Shown here: piece by piece, positions 10,302-19,769 of the stretch
Layout: each line of letters starts with the position of its first letter
Numbering within the stretch: the stretch's first letter is position 1
DNA from: Pycnococcus provasolii
Taxonomy: Eukaryota; Chlorophyta; Pseudoscourfieldiophyceae; Pseudoscourfieldiales
Direction of reading: 5' to 3'
Length of the DNA: 64,000 bases
Assembly: GCA_049487715.1 (NCBI GenBank)
Contig: CP150553.1
Location: 558,001-622,000 of the forward strand
Made by a program: the position numbers and the translations under genes
Notes under the pieces: generated by a model
Databases searched by the model: none
The model's input: only the letters and a program-made list of their open reading frames with translations
Told to the model about the DNA's origin: nothing

Positions 10302-10364
10302 GATTACAGTAATTGATTACGGAAGTACAACAGTGAATATTCTTACATTCCATGGACCCAAAAC

Positions 10365-12893
10365 TCACGCGGACGTCGTATCCACAGCAGCACCCGCGGC
10401 CGCGGAGTGCTGGGACATGGAAATCGCAACGGATGCCTCCTCCACGCGCGAAGCAAGGCTGTCGAGAAGAATCTCCTGACGAGCGCGCTGCGCCTCGAGC
10501 GCGGCGCTCGCAGCGCGCACAGACGCCTCGACGCGACGGAGGCGCGCATCGAGATCTTCGGACAGCGTAACGAGCTGCTCGCGGCTAGCGGGCACATTCT
10601 CGTCCTTGCGAAGGCGACGCTTATTTTCGATAAAGCGGCGAACACGGCGCTGCACGAGCAGGCAAGCTTGCATACGGCGCAACGCGAGATCGGCGTTACT
10701 TTCCATCGATCCGTACACGCTTGCGAGACGATGTAGGTAGTGCTCCGTACGCATGCGCATGTACGGTCCAATCACCTCACCGCTGTGCTTTGCGGCGGCG
10801 GATCCACCCTCGCGCAGACGGCACGCACGCGCATACGCCAAGACCTCTGCGCGTGCAAGCACGAAGAGTCCTGAACGACGAAGCGATGCAAGCACGCGCG
10901 GAGGCTGGTCAGCCGCAGCTGCAAGCACGTCAGATGCTTTGCAGTGAAGCAGATCAGCATACGTCACCGTGCGCGCGGCGTACACGGCAGAGATGGTACT
11001 CCTGTTCTTCGCCATCGATGACGTGTTGACGAGCAGGCTCTCGAGTCCAAAGGCATGTAGCCGGCTCGCATATGCTCCGCCCGCGACGGCAACAAGACCG
11101 CTGCGCACTAGGTATACGGAAGGCTGCGGCGCATTTTCGATGAACACCTCCTCGCCAGGTGGGCAGAGCATGCGATCAAGCAGTCCTGCAACGCGCAGGT
11201 GAAATGCACCCGTTCCCTCGTGCAGCAGCGCGGTGGAGGTGATCCACGGCTCCGCCGCAAGCATTGCGGCAGCCCGCAAACCCGGAGGGGCCGATGCCAG
11301 AGCACGCCGTGCAGCTTCCGAGGAGTCAAACCCAGAGTCGTGGCGAAAGGCAAAGTAGGCGAGCAGCTTGTCACGCATTGCTGCATTCTCACGAGCCGCG
11401 GCGGTCCCGAGAGTCGACCGAAGGCTTGCAAGCAGCGCGCGCTCGCGGCTTGCCGGCGCGTCGGCTGCGGCAAAGAGAACGCATATGCGCGCAATCAGGC
11501 TGGCTGCCGACGCGGCTCCAAGCAGGCTGGCAATTGCGGCGACACCCTGCTCTGCCGCGGTGTTCGCTGCGGCGGGCCCCTCGGCGGTGCCGGCAGTCAC
11601 GAGCGTGCTCACAGCCCAGTGCGATGCGTACGCATAGGCACCCCACGGCCCATCGTCTATCTGACGTAGCCACGTCGTTTCGTGTGCGGGTGGCAGGCGC
11701 GCGACAACGCCCCATGCGCATGCGACGGCGTGCGCGGAAATGAGAAATGCGAATGCGTGCGAAAGCAGATCGGCGGCGAGAGGTGCATCCGCGCCCAAGC
11801 GCGTCGTGAGCCACGCGCGAGCTGACTTGTCAATAGCGCGCCGTGCGATGGCACCGTCGACCCCGCTGACGGCGGCGAAACAAAGCACGCAACGCAGCAC
11901 GCGCATAAGCGCGGCATTGCGCTCGTCGGCACACCCTGAGTCAAAGGCATCGAAGGATGCAAGAGCCCACGCTGAGATGGCTGCGACTGCGCGTACGAGT
12001 CTTGCGAGCACGGCACGCGGCGTCACGAACGCGAGTATCGTCTCTCGACGTTCCTTTCCTGCGTCGTGCGCGATGCGGCGTCGTGTTCCGTCAGCTTCGC
12101 GGATGTAGAAGCCAGCATCGACAGCATCGCGCACCTGATCAAGCAGATTCAGCCTTAGGTTCGCGATGTACATCGTCTCGACGATTGTGGTGAATACGAG
12201 AAACGTTGTCGTCGCGACGCCGATGAGTGGCACGGGTGACAAAATGTCGTCGTGGCACGTTCCTAGGAATGCCGCCTGGAACGGCACGACGGTGGCGTGG
12301 TATGCTGCCGCACCAAAGTCCAGCACGGCACGCAGTTTTCTCAGCGGCACGACGAGGCTGGTGGTTGTGTTAGCTTTCATTTTCGTCGCCTGGCCTGACC
12401 TGGCTGCTGCGGCAGCGTCGTGCACGCTGGCGAGGAACGACACGGACGCGTGCTGCGGCGCACTTCCGTCTTGTTTGTTTTCTGCATCGTCCGGTTGTTC
12501 CTCCTGGTCGTGTTCGCCGTCGTCTTCTTTGTTTTCTGCAGTCTCCTCCTGTTCGTGTTCGTTTTCCCAGCACGCGTACCTTGTACAGTTTCGTCCTGGG
12601 CACCCGAAGTCGCGCAGGTTTCTGCGTCCGCATAGCATGCAGAAGTTGGTTTGATTGCGTGGTCCTTTGATAGCGTTGACGGAAGCCAAGAGTTCCTCTT
12701 GTATTTGCGACGCTTGCAACATGGCTTTTTGTTTTTGTGCGAGTCGAGTGCGTGGTGAGGAAGAAGGTAACGAGGAGATGTTAATACCACCACCACCACC
12801 ATCTTCTTCTTCTTCAAGCGTTGACGAAGAGTGAGAATGAGGAAGGCCATACCCATACAGACGCGCGACAGCATTCAATCTCGTGGACGGCAT
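10365..12893 (-). CDS. cyclic-nucleotide-gated-channel-like protein
   Basis: 842 residues from the ATG at 12893-12891; the frame is open 41 codons further up. A Cys motif near the N-terminus (MLCGRRN, GCPGRNCTRYAC) precedes several hydrophobic helices typical of a six-TM channel. The pore region reads HWAVSTLVTAGTAEG where potassium channels have a GYGD filter. After the last TM helix and a C-linker, a cyclic-nucleotide-binding-like beta-roll is seen (GEEVFIENAPQPSVYLVRSG). Later parts hold an IQ-like stretch (LLVQRRVRRFIENKRR) and a coiled coil. It fits the plant CNGC/HCN superfamily, probably a plasma or ciliary membrane cation channel. Ligand-binding residues are not clearly conserved. Confidence 0.75.
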   Translation of the reverse strand: MPSTRLNAVARLYGYGLPHSHSSSTLEEEEDGGGGGINISSLPSSSPRTRLAQKQKAMLQASQIQEELLASVNAIKGPRNQTNFCMLCGRRNLRDFGCPGRNCTRYACWENEHEQEETAENKEDDGEHDQEEQPDDAENKQDGSAPQHASVSFLASVHDAAAAARSGQATKMKANTTTSLVVPLRKLRAVLDFGAAAYHATVVPFQAAFLGTCHDDILSPVPLIGVATTTFLVFTTIVETMYIANLRLNLLDQVRDAVDAGFYIREADGTRRRIAHDAGKERRETILAFVTPRAVLARLVRAVAAISAWALASFDAFDSGCADERNAALMRVLRCVLCFAAVSGVDGAIARRAIDKSARAWLTTRLGADAPLAADLLSHAFAFLISAHAVACAWGVVARLPPAHETTWLRQIDDGPWGAYAYASHWAVSTLVTAGTAEGPAAANTAAEQGVAAIASLLGAASAASLIARICVLFAAADAPASRERALLASLRSTLGTAAARENAAMRDKLLAYFAFRHDSGFDSSEAARRALASAPPGLRAAAMLAAEPWITSTALLHEGTGAFHLRVAGLLDRMLCPPGEEVFIENAPQPSVYLVRSGLVAVAGGAYASRLHAFGLESLLVNTSSMAKNRSTISAVYAARTVTYADLLHCKASDVLAAAADQPPRVLASLRRSGLFVLARAEVLAYARACRLREGGSAAAKHSGEVIGPYMRMRTEHYLHRLASVYGSMESNADLALRRMQACLLVQRRVRRFIENKRRLRKDENVPASREQLVTLSEDLDARLRRVEASVRAASAALEAQRARQEILLDSLASRVEEASVAISMSQHSAAAGAAVDTTSA

Positions 12894-13486
12894 GACACTA
12901 CGATAGAAGGCAGTTGAAATCACGTGTTGAAAAGTGTACACGCTTGCCAGGCCTCTGAGACACTGCAGTGGTGCAAGGCCGGCCCCAGGGGTGCAAGGCC
13001 GGTAGGGTAAAGTCAACGTGAAATCAAACTGGTTCCAAACAGGTGTCTCTCAGCAGTCTCTCAGTAGGTTCTCTCATCAGTTCGGGTTTCGTTCGGGATA
13101 GCCCTAGGGTACAGTATTGTTTTCTTGTTAGGGTTTAGGAAGTAGGGTTACCGGGTTACCCCTCCGTGCAGCCCACCTTCCCAGCCCCAATGATAAAGTC
13201 GTGCCAATAATCTTTTCCAGCCCCTCTCCAGGTGTTAGGGTGTTGTTCCCCCGCTACACGCTGTCGTCAGGTCGTTGTCGTCGTCGGTCTGAGCAGACCT
13301 GCTCGTGAGGTACCTTTCTGTACCACCTGTTGCCTGTCTTCATTTCCGCCATACCCTTATTGTACCACTCCACTCCACCACAGGATCCTTGGACACTTGC
13401 AAGTGTCTGTGAGAAGAAGAAAAGGGTACAGTAACAGGTGCTGTTTCAGACCTTCCTAGGAGGTTTTTGAGGTGGTGTCAGGTGTC
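12894..13486. other. divergent intergenic region with a short TTAGGG-type tract
   Basis: Contains GTTAGGGTTTAGG and a nearby GTAGGGTTACC at about 13127-13152, between the channel gene and the golgin-like gene. Otherwise low-complexity promoter-like DNA. Confidence 0.45.
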
Positions 13487-15361
13487 ATGGGCAAGAAGAA
13501 GTCAGGTAAGCGTTCCTCATCGGCTTCAGCATCGTCGTCGTCGTCGTCCCTGTCAAAACCTTCTGCCGCTGCCTCTGCCTCTGCTGCCTCTGCTGCGGAT
13601 CTTGGTGCCGGTTCCGTTCATTCCTTGGGTGTGTCCGCGGATGCTCTTTCTTCTTCAAGTTCGCTCAATCAACATCAAAATAGTGCCAAGGAGATTTCTT
13701 CTTCCCACCATGGTGAAGATGATGCCGTCACCATTAACGAGGTGACGTTGTCGGCGGGTGATGATTCTGCCGTGCAGCACAATGATAACGCGAGGGATAG
13801 TGGCGCTCCTCACGTCGACGATGAGCCGGTCACGCCGACGCCGCCTTCTGTGACGACAAGACCGAGCGGAGAACCCTCCCTGGCGCCTTCCTTGGGCGCC
13901 TATGCGGGAAACGCGCGTGTGGGACTCAAGATTCTCGGAGAAGGCACGCCGGGACTGCGACCAGAATCCTCCGTCGCGGTCACAGGAACGACGTCATCTT
14001 CCGAGGATATGGCAGCGCTCGACGTGAGCGCGGACACGGAGGATGACGCGCAGTCGCGCGCCGTCGTGAACTCGCAGCAGCAGCGAGACGAAGTGGTGTC
14101 GACGCCGCAATCACAAGCAGCTGCACCCTTGCCCGCAGAGGAGGAGGCGACAGTCGAGCGCAAGGCTTCGTCCTCACAAGTTATCAATGTAACTTCGCCG
14201 GACGGTCTGAACGACGAGGTGACGCGTCTTCGTGCCGAACTCGAGGGAACTGCAGGCGTGTGGGAACGGCTACAGGACGCGCTCGAGCGCAGCGAGACGC
14301 TCGAGGCCGAACTTGCGTCCGTGCGCGCGGAACTTGACGTCGTGAGGAGCGGTGGCGAGGGGCGTGCTGCAGCACAACAGGCGAGACAGGCGGTGGGTGC
14401 CGAGTACGAGCTGCGGCTGAGTCGCGCCGAAGCGGCGCTCGAGCGTGAGCGCGCGAATGCTGCCTCGAGGCGAAGCGAGGGGGAGGCGCTGAAAGCGGCG
14501 CTGGCGGCGGCTGTACGCGAGCGCGACTCTGCCAAGGCATCGGCATCGTCGGCGTCCGACGCGCTTGTCGAGAGGGAACGCAACATCGCCGAGGAGCTGA
14601 GGACACAGCTTGCGGCGCTCGAGCAGGATCGTGTGCTCGGCTCGGCGGACATGGATGGCGCCAAGGCGGAACTCACACGGCTACGAAAAGTGAATGCTGA
14701 ATTGGAGGAGGAGCTGCTCCAGCGGACTCGCTCGCTGTGGACGGCGCAGGCGGCGGTGAAAAGCGCGGAGGACGCCGCGGAATCTGCCAAATCTGAGCGC
14801 GACGCGTTCGAGCTCGCTGCTGCGTCTGCGGCAAAGGCGACGGAGAAACTGCTGTTTGAAAATGAAAATCTCGCGGAGCAGTTCAACTTGCGAGGCATGC
14901 GATTGGCAGCCTTGGAGGCGCAGCTGGGCATATCGGGTTCCGAGTTGACTGCCGCAGTGGACGTGGACGCCAGTGCTGGCGAACCAGTCAATGCTGATGA
15001 TGTTGTGGCTGACGACAACGCGGGGACTGCCGAATCCGATGAGGCGGCTGGCGACAATGCTACTGACGCCAAGGCGCAAGTCGACCCTGCTCCTGATGCG
15101 GCCGCAGCAGGCGTCTTGCCCTCTGATCCCCCTTCGGCGCCTGCGCACAACAAGCCGCGCAATAGAGTCGGTTTCTTCGGCTACATGCTGGGTCGCGACT
15201 TACTGTCCCGGCGAAGCTTGATCATAAAGATGACACCTTTAGTTCTTGTTTGTTACTATCTTAAAAAATGCCCCTTAGAGGTCTTGCAACTAGGTTGTTT
15301 CTTCATCGCACGTCCCTTTGGCTGCTTCTTATTGGTTCTTATCCTGCTTCGCCACCTCTGA
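13487..15361 (+). CDS. golgin-like coiled-coil protein with C-terminal membrane anchor
   Basis: 624 residues from the ATG at 13487 (MGKKKSGKRSSS). The N-terminal 230 residues are Ser/Ala-rich and disordered. Residues about 240-490 form a long Ala/Glu/Arg coiled coil. The last 60 residues hold two hydrophobic stretches (IIKMTPLVLVCYYL and a second ending FLLVLILLRHL). This layout, long coiled coil plus C-terminal anchor, is that of golgin/CASP-type Golgi tethers, but no specific family motif is seen, so the role is inferred. Confidence 0.6.
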   Translation: MGKKKSGKRSSSASASSSSSSLSKPSAAASASAASAADLGAGSVHSLGVSADALSSSSSLNQHQNSAKEISSSHHGEDDAVTINEVTLSAGDDSAVQHNDNARDSGAPHVDDEPVTPTPPSVTTRPSGEPSLAPSLGAYAGNARVGLKILGEGTPGLRPESSVAVTGTTSSSEDMAALDVSADTEDDAQSRAVVNSQQQRDEVVSTPQSQAAAPLPAEEEATVERKASSSQVINVTSPDGLNDEVTRLRAELEGTAGVWERLQDALERSETLEAELASVRAELDVVRSGGEGRAAAQQARQAVGAEYELRLSRAEAALERERANAASRRSEGEALKAALAAAVRERDSAKASASSASDALVERERNIAEELRTQLAALEQDRVLGSADMDGAKAELTRLRKVNAELEEELLQRTRSLWTAQAAVKSAEDAAESAKSERDAFELAAASAAKATEKLLFENENLAEQFNLRGMRLAALEAQLGISGSELTAAVDVDASAGEPVNADDVVADDNAGTAESDEAAGDNATDAKAQVDPAPDAAAAGVLPSDPPSAPAHNKPRNRVGFFGYMLGRDLLSRRSLIIKMTPLVLVCYYLKKCPLEVLQLGCFFIARPFGCFLLVLILLRHL

Positions 15362-15399
15362 CGAGCGCAACTGCGCCATTTCTTGTATCTCCCCACCTA

Positions 15400-16056
15400 T
15401 CACGATGAGTGGCCAGCCATGAACTCGCCAGGTTCCACGTCTTGCTGTGGGAACCGTTCGAAGGTGAGCGCAACCTGTGTACCTTTCTGGTTGACAGCCG
15501 CCACGATGTCCTCAAAGGGCACATCTTCCACGCCCCACGGCTCATTGTCGCCCATCGCGCGTACTTCCACCAGCACGTCGCCGGGCTGAACCCTGGACTC
15601 CGGATCCGCCACTTTCTCCACCATCGCGCCAGTAGGCGACCCCACCTCGTCGTTGTTCGGCTTCAGTTCCTCGATCGCATAGTGCACGGCGGGCGTGTGC
15701 ATCGGTCGCAGGCTGATTTCGACAGGCGTCTTCATTTGCAGCGTGAATCGTCGCGCGTGGTGCGTGTGCGTGCCCGTCACCGTCCACGCCTCCTGCGGTT
15801 GACTTACGCTAGTAGTAGACCCAGAAGAGGACGTGCCAGTGCCGCTGCTGCTCTCTGATGATGCACAGCAGCAGATGCTCAGACGATTCACTGAATCGGC
15901 GGCCTGATGACGACGAGAAAGGTTAGTAGTAGTACGGCTCCTCTCCTACTACTACCTACTACTATGGATAGTAGCACCACGACAAGAAAACACCAAGGAA
16001 GGCAAGGAGCGAGCCTGATGACGAGGAGGAGTAAGTGATAAGCACAATGAAGCCAT
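15400..16056 (-). CDS. PDZ-domain protein with predicted plastid leader exon
   Basis: The main exon runs from about 15903 or 15890 down to 15400 and encodes a PDZ-like fold: GAMVEKVADPESRVQPGDVL, then FEDIVAAVNQ and QVALTFERFP. It lacks a good ATG. Upstream on the same strand an ATG at 16056 opens MASLCLSLTPPRHQARSLPS, a convincing plastid transit peptide, in the same frame but separated by stops near 15952. A short intron of about 70-90 nt containing a CTAAC branch-like word would join them; the exact donor is uncertain (15993, 15962 or 15959). A stromal or thylakoid location is inferred. Function unknown. Confidence 0.6.
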
Positions 16057-16387
16057 GATGCATGCACACACACAAGGACTTCAAGTGACGAATCTGACTC
16101 GATAGTCGATACCTAAGGTGGTACGATTCAAGATTCAAGATACAGGTGAGATTTGAGAAAGTGTCACAAGTGTGTGACAGTCCGGACTTCGGGCACGTCA
16201 GCCGGGACGGGAAGATGCCTCCTTCGGTTAGGGTTACTGTTAGGGTTTACTGGGTTAGGGTTTACTGGTTAGGGTTTACTGGGTTAGGGTTCCCCGGGCA
16301 ACCCCCTCCCCCCCCCTTCTCCGCCCCTCCTCCGGTAGGTTGGAAAGAAAAGATCAGCAGGGTTAAATCCAGTCCCCTTCGACTATC
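16057..16387. promoter_or_regulatory. TOM20/PDZ divergent promoter with TTAGGG-type repeats
   Basis: At 16226-16290 the words GGTTAGGG and GGGTTTACTGG alternate four times, ending about 100 nt before the TOM20 start. It looks like a cluster of plant telo-box elements. Regulatory function is inferred from position and from similar tracts at other starts in this window. Confidence 0.5.
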
Positions 16388-17062
16388 ATGGCGGCGCAGG
16401 GTAGCAGCAGCAGCGCCCCGCGCAAGCAGCTTGAGCTGACGCCCGAGGACTTCGAGCGGTACATGTTCTTCGAGTCCGCGCGCAAACAGGCAGAGAAGGA
16501 CTACGCCAAGAACAACCAAGACACGCAGGCACTCACGCGCTGGGGAGGCTCGCTGCTCGAGCTCGCGCACTTCCGCCAGGGCACAGAGGCGATCGAGCTC
16601 ATCGAAGCGGCAATTTTGAAATTCGAGGAGGCGCTTCAAATCAACCCCAAAAAACACGACGCGCTCTGGTGCCTCGGCAACGCCCTGACGTCGCAAGGGT
16701 TCCTATACGCCGACGCCGAAAAAGCTGGCGAGTTCTTCACCAAGGCGGCGGACAACTTTCGCAAGGCGCTTGCGGAGGAGCCGAACAATGAAGTGTACAA
16801 AAAGGCGCTCGAGATGACCGCCAAGGCGCCTGCACTACACCTCGAGCTGCAGAAGCAGCTCGCGCAGCAGCAACAGCAACAGCAACAGCAGGCGGTGGCG
16901 GCGGGTGCAACCGGCGCAGCGGGTGGCGCGCAGAGCGAGGCGGAGCGACGCAAGGAGTTGGACGAGGCGTTCACATACGACGTTTTTGGCTGGTTAACAC
17001 TTGCAGCAATCGCGGTGGGGTGGATCGCAATGGCACGCCGCGCAGGCGCAGCTGCTGCCTAA
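16388..17062 (+). CDS. TOM20: plant-type mitochondrial import receptor subunit TOM20
   Basis: 224 residues from the ATG at 16388. The receptor domain comes first, as in plant TOM20: FERYMFFESARKQAEKDY, then NNQDTQALTRWGGSLLELA, ILKFEEALQINPKKHDALWC followed by LGNA, and a second TPR-like helix pair. A Gln tract (9-10 Q, about 16868-16892) and a Gly/Ala linker lead to one C-terminal TM helix (FGWLTLAAIAVGWIAMA), so it is tail-anchored in the outer mitochondrial membrane with the receptor facing the cytosol. This C-anchored order is specific to Viridiplantae and supports the green-lineage call. It binds mitochondrial presequences. Confidence 0.93.
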   Translation: MAAQGSSSSAPRKQLELTPEDFERYMFFESARKQAEKDYAKNNQDTQALTRWGGSLLELAHFRQGTEAIELIEAAILKFEEALQINPKKHDALWCLGNALTSQGFLYADAEKAGEFFTKAADNFRKALAEEPNNEVYKKALEMTAKAPALHLELQKQLAQQQQQQQQQAVAAGATGAAGGAQSEAERRKELDEAFTYDVFGWLTLAAIAVGWIAMARRAGAAAA

Positions 17063-17162
17063 AGCTCTTTAGCTTGATCCCGTAAATAAAAATGACAAAA
17101 AAAATTGTTTTGTTTTTGAGTCTGTTTTTACACATGTATTCATACATACTGTATTCGTAATG

Positions 17163-18644
17163 TTACGCGAAGGCGGCGGGTGGCTCGACGTCCGGAATGC
17201 TTCCAACGGAGAAGGTAGACGCACGCCAAGCAGCTTCCGTTGGATCCACTTCCTCTTGCGTCGTCGTCGCTTGAGCGGAAGGTTGCGACGGCGAGGCTGC
17301 CGCCAGTGATGGTTGAGGGTTGATCTCAGGAGGAAGCTCAACACGCTGCTCGGATGGCAAAGCTTTCTTTGGCTTTGGTGGTGGTGTCGCAGGCGACGAC
17401 GTCCCAAATCCTCCCAACCCGAATCCTCCGCCGGTAGCTGCGGCAGTTTGCTGAGGAAAGCCTCCCGACTGTGGAAAACTACCAGCACCACCACCACCAA
17501 AGCCGCCGCCTCCGAAGCCGCCTCCGGTTGGCCTTGCGGCTGCGTTGCCAAAGCCTCCGCCGCCACCACCGCCTGCTGACCTTGCAGCGGCGTTGCCAAA
17601 GCCGCTGCTGCCGCCTCCTCCTCCTGGAAAGCCGCCACCGCCACCACCGCTTGCTGGCCTTGGAGCTGCGTTGCCAAATCCGCCGCCGCCACCGCCGCCG
17701 CCAGGAAAGCCGCCTCCTCCACCGCCGCCGGTTGGCCTTCCGGCTGCGTTGCCAAAGCCTCCGCCCGCTTGGCTTGCGACACCACCACCAAAGCCGCCGC
17801 CTGTGTTGCCAAAGCCTCCTCCTCCACCTGCTGACCTTGCGGCTGCGTTGCCAAAGCCGCCGCCACCACCACCGCCTGCTGGCCTTTGAGCTGCGTTGCC
17901 AAATCCGCCGCCGCCGGCTGGAAAACCTCCTCCGCCGCCGCCGCGGGCTGGTCTTGCGGCTGCGTTGCCAAACCCGCCACCTGGTTGGTTCGTGACACCA
18001 CCACCGAAGCCGCCGCCTGTGTTGCCAAAGCCTCCTCCTCCACCTGCTGGCCTTGCGGCTGCGTTGCCAAAGCCGCCGCCACCGCCGCCTGGAAAGCCTG
18101 CGCTGCCACCACCGCTTGCTGGCCTTGGAGCTGTGTTGCCAAACCCACCGCTACCTTGGTTTGTACCACGACCACCTGTACGCCCCGCACTGCCACTGCT
18201 CCTTCCAAAGCCGGCGCTGCTTGACCTGGTGTTGCCGGCGTTACCGCCGCCGCCAAAGCCACCGCCTGTATTTCCAAAACCGCCACTGTTTGGCCTCGCG
18301 GCACTGCCAAATCCGCCGCCGGTGTTGGCACCGAATCCACCCGCGGACTTCGGGGGTTGGTTCTGCCTCCTTCCTCCTCCTCCTTCTCCTCCTCCTCCTC
18401 CGTAGTTTTGGCGCTGGCTTTGATGTTGACCTTGACCTTGGTAGGACGATGCGCCGATGCCAAAGTGCGACGTGTACGCGCCACCATGTTGTCTCGCATT
18501 CGGCTGAGACTGAAAAGCTCCTGACTGCTGTGAGAATCCGCCACCACCACCACTGTTATTGTGACCTTGGAAACCGCCACCACCAAACCCGCCTCCTGAC
18601 CCACTACCACGATGTTGGTTGCTGTTTGGTCCTCCGAACGGCAT
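17163..18644 (-). CDS. Gly/FG-rich nucleoporin, Nup42-like C-terminus
   Basis: 493 residues from the ATG at 18644. Almost all is Gly-rich repeats of the type GGGFGNAAARPAGG and GGFGNTGGGFGGG, giving many FG and GFGN motifs expected of an intrinsically disordered nuclear-pore protein. The C-terminus changes character: VELPPEINPQPS, a Gln/Thr linker, then DPTEAAWRASTFSVGSIPD followed by VEPP. That ending resembles the Gle1-binding tail of Nup42/NUPL2 (helix, Phe-x-x-Gly-x-Ile-Pro, Pro-Pro). The CCCH zinc finger that normally opens Nup42 is absent. Pro-rich and Ala-rich frames on this region are shadows. Confidence 0.6.
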   Translation of the reverse strand: MPFGGPNSNQHRGSGSGGGFGGGGFQGHNNSGGGGGFSQQSGAFQSQPNARQHGGAYTSHFGIGASSYQGQGQHQSQRQNYGGGGGEGGGGRRQNQPPKSAGGFGANTGGGFGSAARPNSGGFGNTGGGFGGGGNAGNTRSSSAGFGRSSGSAGRTGGRGTNQGSGGFGNTAPRPASGGGSAGFPGGGGGGFGNAAARPAGGGGGFGNTGGGFGGGVTNQPGGGFGNAAARPARGGGGGGFPAGGGGFGNAAQRPAGGGGGGGFGNAAARSAGGGGGFGNTGGGFGGGVASQAGGGFGNAAGRPTGGGGGGGFPGGGGGGGGFGNAAPRPASGGGGGGFPGGGGGSSGFGNAAARSAGGGGGGGFGNAAARPTGGGFGGGGFGGGGAGSFPQSGGFPQQTAAATGGGFGLGGFGTSSPATPPPKPKKALPSEQRVELPPEINPQPSLAAASPSQPSAQATTTQEEVDPTEAAWRASTFSVGSIPDVEPPAAFA

Positions 18645-18856
18645 GGCGCGACCTGCGACGAATGAAGGGAAGATGAAGGGGAGGGGGAAAGGTATTCGGG
18701 TTTTGGAACATCTCTCAATTTTGAGGAAATCGGAACTCGGAACTCGGAAATCTGTTCCCTCTGATCTGCCACAGCCTGACAGCCACACAGAAGAAAGAAA
18801 GTCGAAAGTCGTGTTGTTTTGTTCCTATTTTTGATACCCGCCATCATCCTTGCTCC

Positions 18857-19569
18857 ATGGCGTTCGTTCGACCTTCTTCTTCCTTCCGTCCGTTGGTAAG
18901 AGTAGTCATCCTTCTCCACTTTCTCGAGAAGGAGAAGAGCGGTGGTGGTGGCGTCTGCGTCTCCGATGAAGAGGAAAGGTGCTGCTCTAAGAAGCGTACA
19001 CGATAGACGATGTGGTGCTGCCGTTGTGTGCCGCGCGTCGTCGTCGCCCGATGCACCGAACGACGATGACGAGGAGGATCGAAAACAACATAGGGAGGAG
19101 GTGAAGCAGGAAGGCGACGAGGAGACGGGCTGACGACGACGTCAACCTCGAAGATCTACCCGTTCTCGGAGAAAGCAGATTTGATTATCAGGTGCGCGCC
19201 CTGCGTGGGGAGTTCAGTCCGGAAGATGAAGAGACCGAGGACACGGAGGAGAACGGCTCAGGTCGCATCATGAGTGCGCTGAGCGGTGGGCAGTGGCCGC
19301 AACCGTACAAGTTCCAGGTGGTGGCACGCAGCACGGGCGTTTGGGTGCAAGACGAGCGGCTCGCGAGGGACGTCGTTGCGACGGTCAGCCGCCTCACGCT
19401 TGGTTCGGAGGGCGCCATCAGTCCTATTGACGAGAGCAGTGTGACGGTGAAGTTGCGCGGGAGTAAGTTTCTGAGCGTGAACGTGGACGTTGAGGTGGAG
19501 AGCCAGGAGGACATTGACAGCGTTTTGCAGGCGCTGGGCGAGGACGACCGGATCATCATGAGGTACTGA
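18857..19569 (+). CDS. DUF493 (YbeD-like) plastid protein; reading frame interrupted
   Basis: The C-terminal domain (19280-19569) fits DUF493: YKFQVVARSTGVWVQDE, SSVTVKLRGSKFLSVNVDVE, then SQEDIDSVLQAL. Upstream, an ATG at 18857 (MAFVRPSSSFRPL) may splice through an intron at about 18896-18971 into RKGAALRSVHDRRCGAAVVC plus RASS, a good plastid transit peptide; an ATG at 18966 is an alternative start. The transit/acidic segment ends at a TGA (19131-19133). The DUF493 frame lies +1 and its acidic segment DDDVNLEDLPV continues smoothly if one base is skipped. Splice, assembly error and recoding are all possible. Function of plastid DUF493 is not established. Confidence 0.65.
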
Positions 19570-19769
19570 ACCAACGCAAGGTGTGTAAGGGTAAGTAATC
19601 CCCCATTCTCAAACTCGAATTCGAGTTTCCAACGAAACCCCCATTCATCACGATAGAGGCTTTTCTTTCCCTGCGCGCGCATTCGCATCCGCACACCTCG
19701 TCCGCACTCGCATCCGGCGCAGCATCTATCCATCTGCAGCTTGACGACGACTTGGTACACTTGGTGGTC

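Noticed and set aside
13900-15162. 420-residue Ser/Ala-rich minus-strand frame
   Set aside because: Antisense to the golgin-like coiled coil; the heptad pattern supports the plus strand.
17069-18919. 616-residue minus-strand frame and Pro-rich plus-strand frames over the FG gene
   Set aside because: They are other readings of GGC/GGT-rich repeats. The GFGN frame has a start and a distinct conserved tail.
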